A stretch of 63,614 nt of DNA from Providencia sp. (GCF_003533305.1 NZ_DOEH01000024.1:1-63614), one strand, 5' to 3'. Positions 30,903-40,207 are shown, counted from the first letter of the stretch. The notes: a model not told the origin generated them from the letters alone. Numbers and translations: made by a program.

Positions 30903-31931
30903 TTAATTTTGCCTTAAATTGAGGTCGAGTAGTGTTTTACTTGGCTCTCCTCCAATTTCCCGCGCAAGCTTGGGTACTAGATATCCCGAAACTCGACTAA
31001 GTAGCTGTTGGATAAGCTGCCTAGCTTCTTGATCGCTCACGAGAAAGTGCGCAGCGCCTTGTACTTTATCCAGCACATGTAAGTAGTAGGGTAAAATTCC
31101 GGCATCAAATAAGGCATTACTTAGATTAGCTAGCGCGGTGACATTATCATTAACTTGGCGTAGTAAGACGCTTTGGTTTAATAAGGTGACTTTTGCGTTT
31201 TTAAGCTTTTGCATCGCAGCACTAAAGTCTGCATCAATTTCGTTGGCATGATTAACGTGAGTCACCATAATGACTTGTAGGCGTGAGTTTGCCAGCCTAT
31301 CACACAAGGCATCAGTGATACGTTCAGGGATAACAACCGGCAAACGAGAGTGAATTCTAAGGCGCTTAATATGCTCAATAGATTCAAGTTGGCTAATCAG
31401 CCAATCGAGCTCACTGTCTTTTGCCATCAAAGGATCACCACCTGAGAAGATGATTTCATTGAGTTCAGTGTGATTTTTTATATAATCCATCGCCACTAAC
31501 CAGTTATTTTTATTTCCCTTGTTATCTTCATAAGGAAAATGCCTGCGAAAACAGTAGCGGCAGTTTACTGCACAGCCACCTTTAACCAGCATTAATGCGC
31601 GATTGTGGTATTTATGCAGTAAACTTGGGATCGCATTATCTTGCTCTTCCAGTGGATCAACAGAAAAGCCGGGATGTATATCGAACTCTGCTTTTGCGGT
31701 TAACACTTGCAATAGTAGAGGGTCTAATGGATCGCCTTTTTTCATTCTAGAGACAAAAGGATGAGGAACACGTAGTGGAAATAACTGACGTGCACTATGA
31801 CCTTCTTTCGATGGTTGGTGGCTTTCCAAGTTTAATATTTGCAGCAATTCATCAGGATCCGTGATTGCTTCAGCAAGTTGTTGTATCCAGACTTCTCTGG
31901 ATGGGGTATTTTGAGTTATAATATCGACCAT
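30903..31931 (-). CDS. epmB: EF-P beta-lysylation 2,3-aminomutase EpmB
   Basis: EpmB is a radical-SAM, PLP-dependent enzyme that makes (R)-beta-lysine for attachment to EF-P. The 342-residue protein has the radical-SAM cluster C-VNC-YC in KGGCAVNCRYCFRRHFPY (about 117-134) and EIIFSGGDPLM near 160. The PLP-lysine segment is near the C-terminus (YLHVLDKVQGAAHF, about 280-293). It is divergent from efp with only 43 bases between the start codons. This is the standard enterobacterial arrangement. Confidence 0.95.
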   Translation of the reverse strand: MVDIITQNTPSREVWIQQLAEAITDPDELLQILNLESHQPSKEGHSARQLFPLRVPHPFVSRMKKGDPLDPLLLQVLTAKAEFDIHPGFSVDPLEEQDNAIPSLLHKYHNRALMLVKGGCAVNCRYCFRRHFPYEDNKGNKNNWLVAMDYIKNHTELNEIIFSGGDPLMAKDSELDWLISQLESIEHIKRLRIHSRLPVVIPERITDALCDRLANSRLQVIMVTHVNHANEIDADFSAAMQKLKNAKVTLLNQSVLLRQVNDNVTALANLSNALFDAGILPYYLHVLDKVQGAAHFLVSDQEARQLIQQLLSRVSGYLVPKLAREIGGEPSKTLLDLNLRQN

Positions 31932-31974
31932 TTTTTGGCTATGCCATTTTTAGTTTATAAATTAGAGGATCTCC

Positions 31975-32541
31975 ATGGCTACTTATAGTACCAATGAATT
32001 CCGCTCAGGTCTTAAAATCATGTTAGATGGTGAGCCTTGTGTCGTTCTTGAAAGTGAATTTGTTAAACCGGGTAAAGGTCAAGCGTTCGCACGTGTGCGT
32101 CTTCGTAAACTGATTTCTAACAAATTGTTGGAAAAAACATTTAAATCTACTGATTCTGCAGAAGGTGCGGATGTCATGGATATGAACTTAACTTACCTTT
32201 ATAACGATGGTGAGTTCTGGCATTTCATGAATAACGAGACTTTCGAACAGTTAGCGGCAGATGAAAAAACCGTTGGCGATAACGCTAAATGGTTAGTTGA
32301 TCAAGCTGAATGTATTTTAACACTGTGGGATGGTCGTCCAATTTCAGTGACACCACCAAACTTTGTTGAATTAGAAATCACAGATACAGATCCAGGTCTG
32401 AAGGGTGATACAGCAGGTACAGGTGGTAAACCAGCAACGCTGAGCACAGGCGCAGTAGTTAAGGTTCCTCTATTTGTTCAAATCGGTGAAATTATCAAAG
32501 TTGATACGCGTTCAGGTGAATACGTTTCACGCGTAAAATAA
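31975..32541 (+). CDS. efp: Elongation factor P
   Basis: EF-P rescues ribosomes stalled on consecutive prolines. The 188-residue protein has three beta-barrel domains. The loop [10 protein letters not shown] carries Lys34, the residue that EpmA and EpmB modify. The C-terminal signature YL--GEF and the end [16 protein letters not shown] are intact. GAGGA lies before the ATG. Together with epmB next door and epmA at 46416, the window carries the whole attachment pathway apart from the hydroxylase EpmC. Confidence 0.98.
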   Translation: MATYSTNEFRSGLKIMLDGEPCVVLESEFVKPGKGQAFARVRLRKLISNKLLEKTFKSTDSAEGADVMDMNLTYLYNDGEFWHFMNNETFEQLAADEKTVGDNAKWLVDQAECILTLWDGRPISVTPPNFVELEITDTDPGLKGDTAGTGGKPATLSTGAVVKVPLFVQIGEIIKVDTRSGEYVSRVK

Positions 32542-32565
32542 TTTTTCACGATCGAATTGAAAAAC

Positions 32566-32598
32566 AAAAAGCCGTGGCTTCAATACCACGGCTTTTTT
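32566..32598. terminator. Bidirectional terminator between efp and ybdD
   Basis: GCCGTGG (32571-32577) pairs with CCACGGC (32586-32592). AAAAA flanks the left arm and TTTTTT the right, so it serves efp and the convergent cstA-ybdD transcript. Confidence 0.92.
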
Positions 32599-32623
32599 AT
32601 GTTTAAAATTCAACTAGTGAGCA

Positions 32624-32821
32624 TTAACAACATTTGGGCCCACCCTTACCGCCATAGCGCGCATCTTGCCGTTCTTTGAAAAACTCTTCGTAGGTCATCG
32701 GTGTTTGATCGGGATGAGTTACCTGCATATGTGCAACATAGTTATCATAATCAGGGATACCGACCATCATTTTTGCCGCTTGGCCTAGATAGCGTGCCGC
32801 ATTACCTAGTGTTCCAAACAT
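32624..32821 (-). CDS. ybdD: YbdD-family small protein, CstA partner
   Basis: This 65-residue protein is a YbdD/YjiX (DUF466) member. Almost the whole sequence is diagnostic: [38 protein letters not shown] and [11 protein letters not shown] at the C-terminus. In E. coli ybdD is cotranscribed with cstA and both are needed for pyruvate uptake. The frame is open 21 codons upstream, but the ATG at 32821 matches the family start. Its ribosome binding site (GAGGA) lies in the end of an ERIC element between cstA and ybdD. Confidence 0.92.
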   Translation of the reverse strand: MFGTLGNAARYLGQAAKMMVGIPDYDNYVAHMQVTHPDQTPMTYEEFFKERQDARYGGKGGPKCC

Positions 32822-32829
32822 TTTTGTAT

Positions 32830-32956
32830 CCTCGTCATATTTTGTGTTGTAGCGTTGTTGGCTTCGCTCAGCTACCTTAGTCACATACTTATGTATGCTC
32901 CTAAGGATATCCTCGCTTACCGCCTAGCTACAACACAAATTATTTTAGATATCGAC
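32830..32956. repeat. ERIC element between cstA and ybdD
   Basis: The 127-base stretch matches the enterobacterial repetitive intergenic consensus. One end reads CCTCGTCATA, then a GCGTTGTTGGCTTCGCTC-type block follows. The central palindrome is CCTTAGTCACATAC/GTATGCTCCTAAGG, and after it comes the CCGCCTAGCTACAA block and the AAATTATTTTAGAT end. It sits wholly inside the cstA-ybdD intergenic region. On the minus strand its end provides the ybdD Shine-Dalgarno. Confidence 0.88.
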
Positions 32957-32993
32957 TTTTTTGTCGCATATAATTTAATTATTGATAACCAAC

Positions 32994-35087
32994 TTAATGA
33001 TGGCGTGTATTGGCCACGATATCTTTATAGTTTGCTGGCATTGGCTCATAAGGAACCTCATTAGCAGTTGGCTCATCAGACTTCAATGCTTTTAGCGCGG
33101 TACGTATTGAGAATAGCGCTAAGAAGACGACGACAATCATAAAGAATATGGTTAAGCCTGCATCTAATCGGTTATTAAATATTAACTGATTCAATTGTGA
33201 TTCAGTATACTGCACAGGAATATTACCGCTATCAATCATTGCTTGGAATTTATTTGCTACAGCTAAGAAGCCAACACGAGCATCTTCGCTGAAGGTTTTT
33301 TGCCAGCCAGCAGTCATGGTACAAATCAATAACCAAGATGTTGGTACCAAGGCGACCCACGCATATCTTTGACGCTTCATTTTGAATAGCACAACTGCAC
33401 ATAGCATTAATGCCATACCTGCGAGCATTTGGTTGGCAATACCAAATAGCGGCCATAAGGTATTGATACCGCCAAGTGGGTCAACGACACCTTGATGAAG
33501 GAAATAGCCCCAAGCAAGTACACATAATGCGGTTGCCATTAGATTGGCAGGTAGCGAATCGGTTCGTTTCAAGGACGGAGAAATAACACCCAGTAAATCT
33601 TGTAACATAAAGCGCGCAGCACGGGTACCTGCATCAACAGCGGTAAGAATAAATAAGGCTTCAAATAAAATGGCAAAGTGATACCAGAATGCCACGTTCA
33701 TCAACCCGCCTAATGCACCGTGTAAAATGTAAGCCATACCAACAGCAAGTGTTGGTGCTCCTCCTGCGCGAGAAATAATGCTACTTTCACCGACATCATT
33801 GGCTATTTGATGTAATTGATCAGGTGTGATTTGAAAACCCCAACTACTAACAACTTGAGCAGCTGATACCACGACATCTTGTGTTCCAGCAGGTGCAAGC
33901 ATTGCCATTGGACTATTCATAGCGAAATAAACACCAGGGTCAATCACACAAGCTGCGACCAATGCCATGATAGCGACAAATGACTCCATTAACATGCCAC
34001 CATAACCGATAAAGCAGGCTTGATTTTCATTGGCGAGCATTTTCGGTGTGGTACCAGATGCAATCAAAGCATGGAAACCAGAAACTGCGCCACAAGCAAT
34101 GGTAATAAATAAGAATGGGAAGAGGTCGCCCGCCCAAACTGGGCCTGTACCATCAATATATTTAGTTAATGCAGGCATTTGCAGGCTAGGATTTAAAATT
34201 AAAATACCAATAGCAAGACCAATAATTGTACCAATTTTTAAGAAGGTGGAAAGATAGTCTCGTGGTGCAAGTAATAACCATACAGGTAAAACAGCAGCAA
34301 CAAAGCCATAGCCAACTAGCATCCAGGTTAGTTGTACACCTGTATAATCAAAGTAAGGAGCCCATGTTTCGCTTTCGGCTATCCAGCCTCCAGAGATAAT
34401 TGCGAAGATTAAAAAGACTAAACCGATTATGGAAACTTCACCAATGCGTCCGGGACGAATATAGCGTGTATAGATTCCCATAAAAATAGCGAGAGGGATA
34501 GTAAATGCAACTGTATAAGTTCCCCAAGGGCTATGAGTTAAAGCTTTTACAACAATCATGGCGAGAACGGCTAGAATGATGACCATAATCATAAAGCAGG
34601 CGATGAGTGCGAGAATTCCCGCGGTATTGCCCATTTCCTCTTTAACTAACTCGCCTAAAGAACGGCCATCACGGCGTGTTGATACAAATAACACCATAAA
34701 ATCTTGAACCGCACCAGCGAGCACAACGCCTGCAAGCAGCCATAACATGCCGGGGAGATAACCCATCTGCGCAGCAAGCACAGGGCCGACTAAAGGACCT
34801 GCACCGGCGATTGCGGCAAAATGGTGACCAAATAAAACTTTTTTATCTGTTGGAACGTAATCAAGCCCATCATTATGACGAATTGCAGGTGTCATGCGCG
34901 TTTCGTCAACTTGAAGCACTTTCTTGGCAATAAAAATACCATAATAACGATATGCGATAAGATAAACGCAGACTGCGGCAACAACAATCCACAGTGCGTT
35001 TATCTGTTCACCACGATTTAAGGCTACATAACCTAGCGAAAAAGCGCCAAGCAGAGCGAGAGCAATCCATATCAATTGTTTACCCAT
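32994..35087 (-). CDS. cstA: Carbon-starvation transporter CstA
   Basis: CstA is a large inner-membrane carrier for peptides and pyruvate, induced in carbon starvation. The 697-residue protein has about 18 hydrophobic segments and follows E. coli CstA closely: ALNRGEQINALWIVVA near 24, GLDYVPTDKKVLFGHHFAAIAGAGP near 75, RRDGRSLGELVKEEMG near 138 and ACGAVSGFHALI-SGTTPKM near 340. The match is clearly CstA rather than the paralogue BtsT. It is followed by an ERIC element and ybdD on the same strand. CstA of E. coli needs CRP; only weak half-sites are visible upstream. Confidence 0.95.
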   Translation of the reverse strand: MGKQLIWIALALLGAFSLGYVALNRGEQINALWIVVAAVCVYLIAYRYYGIFIAKKVLQVDETRMTPAIRHNDGLDYVPTDKKVLFGHHFAAIAGAGPLVGPVLAAQMGYLPGMLWLLAGVVLAGAVQDFMVLFVSTRRDGRSLGELVKEEMGNTAGILALIACFMIMVIILAVLAMIVVKALTHSPWGTYTVAFTIPLAIFMGIYTRYIRPGRIGEVSIIGLVFLIFAIISGGWIAESETWAPYFDYTGVQLTWMLVGYGFVAAVLPVWLLLAPRDYLSTFLKIGTIIGLAIGILILNPSLQMPALTKYIDGTGPVWAGDLFPFLFITIACGAVSGFHALIASGTTPKMLANENQACFIGYGGMLMESFVAIMALVAACVIDPGVYFAMNSPMAMLAPAGTQDVVVSAAQVVSSWGFQITPDQLHQIANDVGESSIISRAGGAPTLAVGMAYILHGALGGLMNVAFWYHFAILFEALFILTAVDAGTRAARFMLQDLLGVISPSLKRTDSLPANLMATALCVLAWGYFLHQGVVDPLGGINTLWPLFGIANQMLAGMALMLCAVVLFKMKRQRYAWVALVPTSWLLICTMTAGWQKTFSEDARVGFLAVANKFQAMIDSGNIPVQYTESQLNQLIFNNRLDAGLTIFFMIVVVFLALFSIRTALKALKSDEPTANEVPYEPMPANYKDIVANTRHH

Positions 35088-35441
35088 AGCTATCCCCGTC
35101 TATTAATTTATTGGTTTTTTATTATTAATTTAAGTAAAACTGTGAAAGGTATAACCATACTTAGAGGAAAGGAAAAGTAGCTAAAACGAGACACCAAGTT
35201 GAAACTTGTAAGTAAATTTAATAATTGCAGTTCATATCACTAAATAAGGGTAAATTATTGGATTTTATTCGGATTGTGACTATGAAAACAAATGGGTACA
35301 AGGTTGAATTCTGAAAATATTAATTATTTCAATATTTAAATCTAATTCTATCTTTTGTTTTTTTGATTAAAAAAGCGGGAATATTTGGTATTCATAAAAA
35401 GAAACCGGAAGATAAAACCTCCGGTATTTCAATATGTAGAT
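35088..35441. promoter_or_regulatory. cstA upstream region
   Basis: These 354 AT-rich bases hold the cstA promoter and the eamA terminator at the right end. TGTGACTATGAAAACA (35275-35290) has one perfect CRP half and a poor second half; it lies about 190 bases before cstA. I see no stronger CRP site. Confidence 0.35.
35404..35426 (-). terminator. Terminator after eamA (minus strand)
   Basis: On the minus strand ACCGGAGG pairs with CTTCCGGT (with one mismatch or G-T pair) and is followed by TTCTTTTTA. The stem lies just downstream of the eamA stop at 35442. Confidence 0.7.
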
Positions 35442-36350
35442 TTAAGCCTGTCTTAAGCGTTGGATTATTTTTTTACCAAAAAGCGTCATAATAAGACCTA
35501 ACATAATCAAGATGAGGCCAGCAATTTGTATGCTATTGATATGTTCACCAAGGAATAATGCACTACTACTCAATCCAAAAACGGGAACGAGAAGCGAGAA
35601 GGGAGCAACTCGCCATGCTTCGTAACGTCCTAGCAGTACACCCCATAGCCCATAGCCAATAAAAGTTGATAAGTAGGCAAGATATAGGATCACGCCAAAT
35701 ATTGACCAATTGAAAGAGGATAGCCCTTCAACGATTGCGTCTTCACCTTCAAAAATCCATGAGCACAGCAAAAATGGAATAATTGGAATTAGAGCACTCC
35801 AACTAACAAGAGAGAGAGCACTACACTTATTTTCACCTTGGTTTTGCATAATAATTCTATTGGTGATATTTCCACATGCCCATGATAATCCGGCAATTAA
35901 TGTAAACATTAGCCCAAGGAATGGAATATCATCTAGCCCGCCAGAGGTGGCTCCATTGGCTAAAACAGTGAGTCCCGCAATAGCAATAAACATACCAATA
36001 AAATGTGTGGCTTGAAGGGATTCTTTTAAAATCATAGCCCCTAATAGTAGAGTAAAAAAGGCTTGGGACTGAAGAATGACAGAGGTGATTCCAGCTGGCA
36101 TTCCGACTCTAATGGCACTAAAAAGAAATGCAAACTGCCCAAAGCTGATAGTCAGCCCATATAACAACAGCAATTTAAAGGGAATTTTAGGTCGTTTAAA
36201 AATAAAAATCGCAGGAAATGCGACGAAAGCAAAACGTAACGCACCAAGTAATAGTGGTGGTAAGGCGGTGACCCCAAGTTTGATAATCACAAAGTTAACG
36301 CCCCAAATAATCACCACGCAAAGGGCGAGTAATATATCTTTGAAACTCAT
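35442..36350 (-). CDS. eamA: EamA-family metabolite exporter
   Basis: The 302-residue protein has ten membrane segments in two EamA repeats (about 5-135 and 145-290). It resembles E. coli EamA (YdeD), the O-acetylserine/cysteine exporter: WG-NFV-IK-G at 16-26, LLLGALRFAFVAFPAIF near 34, LLYGLTISFGQFAFLFSAI near 62, GRYE-WRVAPFSLLVPVFGL near 240. Orthology to EamA is likely, but substrate cannot be read from sequence. It is divergent from sugE with 265 bases between the start codons. Confidence 0.8.
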   Translation of the reverse strand: MSFKDILLALCVVIIWGVNFVIIKLGVTALPPLLLGALRFAFVAFPAIFIFKRPKIPFKLLLLYGLTISFGQFAFLFSAIRVGMPAGITSVILQSQAFFTLLLGAMILKESLQATHFIGMFIAIAGLTVLANGATSGGLDDIPFLGLMFTLIAGLSWACGNITNRIIMQNQGENKCSALSLVSWSALIPIIPFLLCSWIFEGEDAIVEGLSSFNWSIFGVILYLAYLSTFIGYGLWGVLLGRYEAWRVAPFSLLVPVFGLSSSALFLGEHINSIQIAGLILIMLGLIMTLFGKKIIQRLRQA

Positions 36351-36549
36351 GCTATTTTCTCAATAATAATCGACATTATGCTTTCTACTTTACCCTTGGT
36401 GATACAAGAGTGCGATGACAACTGTGCTAGATGATAAAATAAAGTATAAATAGGTTAATTACCGTCACTGATTTGGACTTATATGTTATTTTGCATGGCT
36501 TGAGTCTTAGAACGCGAACGTTTATAATAAATACTCAAATCAACCGTGT

Positions 36550-36590
36550 TCAGGACGACCTGAATTACGTTCAAATAATGGGGACGACCC
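36550..36590 (+). ncRNA. Guanidine-II riboswitch (mini-ykkC) ahead of sugE
   Basis: Two short hairpins each carry the diagnostic ACGA loop closed by G-C pairs. The first is TCAGG-ACGA-CCTGA (36550-36563) and the second is GGG-ACGA-CCC (36581-36590), 17 bases apart. They lie about 25 bases before the sugE start. Guanidine binding by such paired loops frees the ribosome binding site in the known class. E. coli sugE has the same arrangement. Confidence 0.92.
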
Positions 36591-36615
36591 TGAGTAGTTT
36601 ACAGGAGAAATGGCA

Positions 36616-36930
36616 ATGGCCTGGATCATCCTCTTATTCGCTGGTCTATTAGAAATTGTTTGGGCGATTGGATTAAAATATACCCACGGTTTCACCCGAC
36701 TCACACCAAGTATCATTACTATTGTTGCCATTATTGCAAGTATGGGACTGTTAGCCTATGCAATGCGTGATTTGCCAGCTGGAACAGCTTATGCAATCTG
36801 GACAGGAATTGGCGCAGTTGGTACCGCAATTGTCGGTATTATTTTCTTGGGCGAGTCAGCGAATATATTTCGTTTGCTGAGTTTAGGCTTAATAGTAGCG
36901 GGCCTAATTGGACTGAAAGTATCGAGTTAA
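36616..36930 (+). CDS. sugE: Guanidinium exporter SugE (Gdx)
   Basis: Gdx-type small multidrug resistance proteins export guanidinium in exchange for protons. The 104-residue protein has four membrane helices and the conserved Glu in helix 1 (AGLLEIVWA, Glu at about residue 13). [27 protein letters not shown] and LGESANI-R match SugE. I chose the ATG at 36616 rather than 36610. AGGAG lies 8 bases ahead of the former but only 2 ahead of the latter, and MAWIIL aligns with the family start. The riboswitch upstream supports the guanidinium role. Confidence 0.95.
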   Translation: MAWIILLFAGLLEIVWAIGLKYTHGFTRLTPSIITIVAIIASMGLLAYAMRDLPAGTAYAIWTGIGAVGTAIVGIIFLGESANIFRLLSLGLIVAGLIGLKVSS

Positions 36931-36943
36931 TCATTTAAAATTA

Positions 36944-36972
36944 ATAAACGGGCAGCGTTAATGCCCGTTTAT
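36944..36972 (+). terminator. Terminator after sugE
   Basis: ATAAACGGGCA (36944-36954) pairs perfectly with TGCCCGTTTAT (36962-36972) across a 7-base loop. The T-run is short (within TTTATATTT). Confidence 0.75.
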
Positions 36973-37009
36973 ATTTAGCTTAATATTATTTATCATCATA
37001 ATTCAAAAT

Positions 37010-37219
37010 TTATTTTTTTATATAACGTGATGGCCATATTTCAGCTGGATTTATCTCTAAAAATTCTGCAATAATTCTTTCTCCTTTAGGCCAGCGCCTT
37101 GAAAGGGCATTACTAAGTGTGGCTGAATTTAAACCAGCAGATCGAGATATCGCTGACAAAGTTGAACCTTTCTTTCTTATTGCGGCAATGATATCCGCAG
37201 AATGCCAATCGGGTTTCAT
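37010..37219 (-). CDS. Ner/SfsB-like helix-turn-helix protein
   Basis: The 69-residue protein resembles the Ner repressor of phage Mu and the SfsB (Nlp) protein of enterobacteria. Features are DWH-ADI-AAIRKKGSTL--ISR at the start, the recognition region LNSATLSNALSRRWPKGERIIA at about 30-51, and LEINPAEIWPSRY at the end. Such proteins bind DNA through a lambda-repressor-like fold; target genes are unknown here. It lies at the left end of an AT-rich accessory block, divergent from the LuxR-like gene. Confidence 0.75.
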   Translation of the reverse strand: MKPDWHSADIIAAIRKKGSTLSAISRSAGLNSATLSNALSRRWPKGERIIAEFLEINPAEIWPSRYIKK

Positions 37220-37456
37220 ATGTTCTCCAATAATTAATAGTTAATTAAATATGTTCTATAATTAATGTGAAATTAACTTTCACATTTTTAACTAAATTTT
37301 ACTTATTAATGTAAACGGTAAGTTTATTTTTTAATAGTTATATTAAACTAATCTTTTAATGTTTATTTTGATGTGATAAAAATATATTGATTTGAACTTT
37401 TATGCTTAATTAATTTAAGTGGTCACTTAAAAAAAATCAATGTTAAGGTTAATCTT

Positions 37457-38233
37457 ATGGATGTTAAAAGCAAGTTTTTAGAAAAATCTTGTGCTAATTT
37501 ATCGAGTTTATTCTCTAATTATTTTGATTGGAATGATATTGATCTTTCTTTTTCTAGAATTGATATTTTAAATAAAGAAATTAGTATAATTTCTAATAAT
37601 TATGAATGGTTGCTAATGTATTGGGATGATGATTTAGATAAAATAATTAGTGAAAGACTTTCATCAGGAATTCAGTATTGGGCTAATTATTCAAATTCTT
37701 ATAAAAACACTTTGGCTAAATCAAATAAAAATGATTTAAAAGTGGATTTTTGTACTAAGTATGGAGGTGTTTATGAAATAATATCAATAAATTCAAAGAA
37801 AAAACTATCAATAAAAGACATGATAGCAATTTATAGATGCCGGCCTATAGTATCGGATTATGCACATAGTACATGGAAAAAGGATGATAGTGTTATATTG
37901 CCACAAAGAGAAAATATAGTTTTGCCAATAGAATCAATTGGAAATCAAGAGTTGCAGGAGGTTGAACCATTAGATATCCATCAATATATGCGTTTCGGTA
38001 ATATTCGATTCACTCGTAAAGAGATCATAACTATTCGGTTATTATTATCTCATTGTAAGGTTAAAGAAATTAGTTATATTCAAGGATGTTCAGAAGCCTG
38101 TGAACACAAACGCATTCTACGTATTAAAGAAAAACTTAATTGCCCTCATGCATCTTCAAGCAGTTTATTTAATGCTTTAAAAGAAAATGGCATTACGCTA
38201 GCTTGCTTGGAAACTTTAGTTAGTTATCCATAG
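37457..38233 (+). CDS. LuxR-type helix-turn-helix regulator, function unknown
   Basis: The 258-residue protein is not recognised by name. Its C-terminal part (about 180-240) reads as a GerE/LuxR-type helix-turn-helix: FTRKEIITIRLLLSHCKVKEIS followed by a recognition segment ending in LRIKEKLNC. The N-terminal 150 residues contain many aromatic and polar residues and could be a PAS-like sensor domain; that is only a guess. Codon use is strongly AT-biased compared with the flanking core genes. It is followed after 67 bases by a transporter gene on the same strand, which is the most likely target. Confidence 0.6.
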   Translation: MDVKSKFLEKSCANLSSLFSNYFDWNDIDLSFSRIDILNKEISIISNNYEWLLMYWDDDLDKIISERLSSGIQYWANYSNSYKNTLAKSNKNDLKVDFCTKYGGVYEIISINSKKKLSIKDMIAIYRCRPIVSDYAHSTWKKDDSVILPQRENIVLPIESIGNQELQEVEPLDIHQYMRFGNIRFTRKEIITIRLLLSHCKVKEISYIQGCSEACEHKRILRIKEKLNCPHASSSSLFNALKENGITLACLETLVSYP

Positions 38234-38300
38234 ATATCTATTGATATTTTTTATTTAATTTAAATTAAAAAAGTGAAATGGAATATAACAAGGAAATGTT

Positions 38301-39494
38301 ATGAAATGGAAGTTAAGATTTGGTGCTGCATTAGGAAATACACTTGAATATTACGATATTGCAGTTTTCGCTGCTATTTCTATATATTTAAGTGCTGAGT
38401 TAGAACGATTGGGATATGTACAGGCAACAGAAATGATATGGGGGATATTTGCATTACGATTTTTAATTCGACCAATAGGTGGGTATGTGATAGGTCGTTA
38501 TGCAGATAATGCAGGTAAAAAATCGGCATTAGTTTTAACGAGCTTAATAACAGGTATAGCAACGTTGTGCATGGCTCTTTTACCTATTCAGTTATTAGGC
38601 ACATATACTCCATTGGTTATTCTTATTTTACAATTAGCACTTTCTTTTAGCTTTGCGGGGGAATTTCCTTCTTTAGTGATTTATTTACTTAATAGTGCAA
38701 AAAATAATGAACGTGGACGGGTTTCATCAATGGCGGTTGGTAGTTCTGTTCTTGGTATCATTATATCATTAGGGTTAGTTCTTACACTTCAAAGTAATCT
38801 TGATGAAGAAACTATGCAGTCTATAGGTTGGCGAATTCCTTTATTTTTAGGTGTGATTAATATAGCCGTAAGTTTTTGGTTTAGAAGTAAACTACCTAGT
38901 CAACCAACTATGAGTAATAAATTATATAAAATTAATTGGTATTTAGTGTTTCATGTTATTTTACTGACTATTCCTGGTACTGTTATTTTTTATGCACAAA
39001 ATATTTCCACTTCTTTGATACTCGAATACTTAAAGATAGGTGAATATAAAAATATATATGCTATATCTTTATCTGGTTTATTATTAATATTTATGACATT
39101 TTGTGGTTGGTGGACAGATAAATATAGTTCATCAATAAAAGTTTTTAAAGCTGGAGTGATGGGGATGGTTTTATTCTCAGCTCCACTTTATTTTGTATTA
39201 AATAGTGATATTTTGTTTTTCATTCTTCTTTCTCAGTTACTAATGACTATTTATTCCTCAATGATATTATGTAATTTATCTGCTGTATTAGCGGACTATT
39301 CAAATGGGCAAGTGACTATATTGGGAATTGGTTATAATTGTTCAGCTGCATTTCTTGGTGGAATAACACCATTGATGGTTAATTATTTAAGTGATTTTAA
39401 CTTGGCTTTCGTCGGTGGGTTTATTGCTATATGTGGTTTGGCATTTTTTATTTCTTATTGGCTTCCGAAGTCTAAATCACTAGAATTAAATTAG
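38301..39494 (+). CDS. MHS-type major facilitator transporter
   Basis: The 397-residue protein has about twelve membrane segments. The N-terminus GNTLEYYDIAVFAAISIYL is typical of the metabolite:proton symporter (MHS) group that includes ProP and ShiA (usual form GN-LEWYD-). The loop RPIGGYVIGRYADNAGKKSAL (about 57-77) is the facilitator-family motif between helices 2 and 3. Substrate is unknown. At 397 residues it is shorter than most MHS members (about 430-500). It is downstream of the LuxR-like gene and shares its low GC content. A candidate terminator follows. Confidence 0.75.
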   Translation: MKWKLRFGAALGNTLEYYDIAVFAAISIYLSAELERLGYVQATEMIWGIFALRFLIRPIGGYVIGRYADNAGKKSALVLTSLITGIATLCMALLPIQLLGTYTPLVILILQLALSFSFAGEFPSLVIYLLNSAKNNERGRVSSMAVGSSVLGIIISLGLVLTLQSNLDEETMQSIGWRIPLFLGVINIAVSFWFRSKLPSQPTMSNKLYKINWYLVFHVILLTIPGTVIFYAQNISTSLILEYLKIGEYKNIYAISLSGLLLIFMTFCGWWTDKYSSSIKVFKAGVMGMVLFSAPLYFVLNSDILFFILLSQLLMTIYSSMILCNLSAVLADYSNGQVTILGIGYNCSAAFLGGITPLMVNYLSDFNLAFVGGFIAICGLAFFISYWLPKSKSLELN

Positions 39495-39499
39495 TAGGT

Positions 39500-39540
39500 T
39501 TAACACCCTCAAATAATTAAATGATTTTTTGGGGGTGTTT
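39500..39540 (+). terminator. Possible terminator after the MHS transporter gene
   Basis: AAACACCC (39500-39507) pairs with GGGTGTTT (39532-39539) around a 24-base AT-rich loop. The following T-run is short, so confidence is moderate. Confidence 0.5.
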
Positions 39541-39625
39541 ATCTTAAATTTAAGGTGTACTTTATTGCTATTTCAATTAGCTAATACTATTAGAATAACT
39601 CTAATGGTTCTACTTTCGAAATAAA

Positions 39626-40207
39626 TTAACTTAAAAATTTTATGAAGCGTTGGTATAGTAAATCCCCTAAATTGTATTGATCATATTCGTCGCTAGTGGA
39701 TAAATTATCAACAGCTGCATGCATGGAATGGTAAATCATTGTCGCCATTAAATTAAGGGGGAGCGGATGCCACTCTTTGTTTTTTTCACCAAGCGCTAAA
39801 ATTTCTTTTATTTGCCAGACAGCCCTTTCTTCGTGGTTATTTGCGCGACCATGATATTCATCATGAAAAAGCATATCGTGGATTTGCTGTTTTTCAACAT
39901 AGTATTTAACGCTATTTTCACACCAATATTTTAATTTAGATGAAGCAGTTTTTTGGCCTATAAGATAATTTTCAATATTGTCTAAATACCAATCCATATA
40001 ACGGGTGCGAAGTGCTTCCATAATATCATTTTTTGATTGAAAATAATGATAGAAAGTTCCTTTTGCAACATCTGCTGACAACACAATTTCACTCACTGTT
40101 GTATTTACAAAACCTTTTGATAAAAAGAGTTTTTCAGCCGAATTCATAAGTTCATCCAGTCGTTCTTCTGCCGGTCTTGTTCTTGGTTTCTTGGATTGTA
40201 TTGTCAT
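39626..40207 (-). CDS. TetR/AcrR-family regulator
   Basis: The 193-residue protein has an N-terminal TetR helix-turn-helix at about 20-65 (AEKLFLSKGFVNTTVSEIV, VAKGTFYHYFQSKNDI). The C-terminal ligand domain is not recognised. It is distinct from the class-type TetR encoded at 41612. It lies 103 bases downstream of the tetracycline efflux gene on the same strand and could be cotranscribed with it. No neighbouring gene is an obvious target. Confidence 0.8.
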   Translation of the reverse strand: MTIQSKKPRTRPAEERLDELMNSAEKLFLSKGFVNTTVSEIVLSADVAKGTFYHYFQSKNDIMEALRTRYMDWYLDNIENYLIGQKTASSKLKYWCENSVKYYVEKQQIHDMLFHDEYHGRANNHEERAVWQIKEILALGEKNKEWHPLPLNLMATMIYHSMHAAVDNLSTSDEYDQYNLGDLLYQRFIKFLS

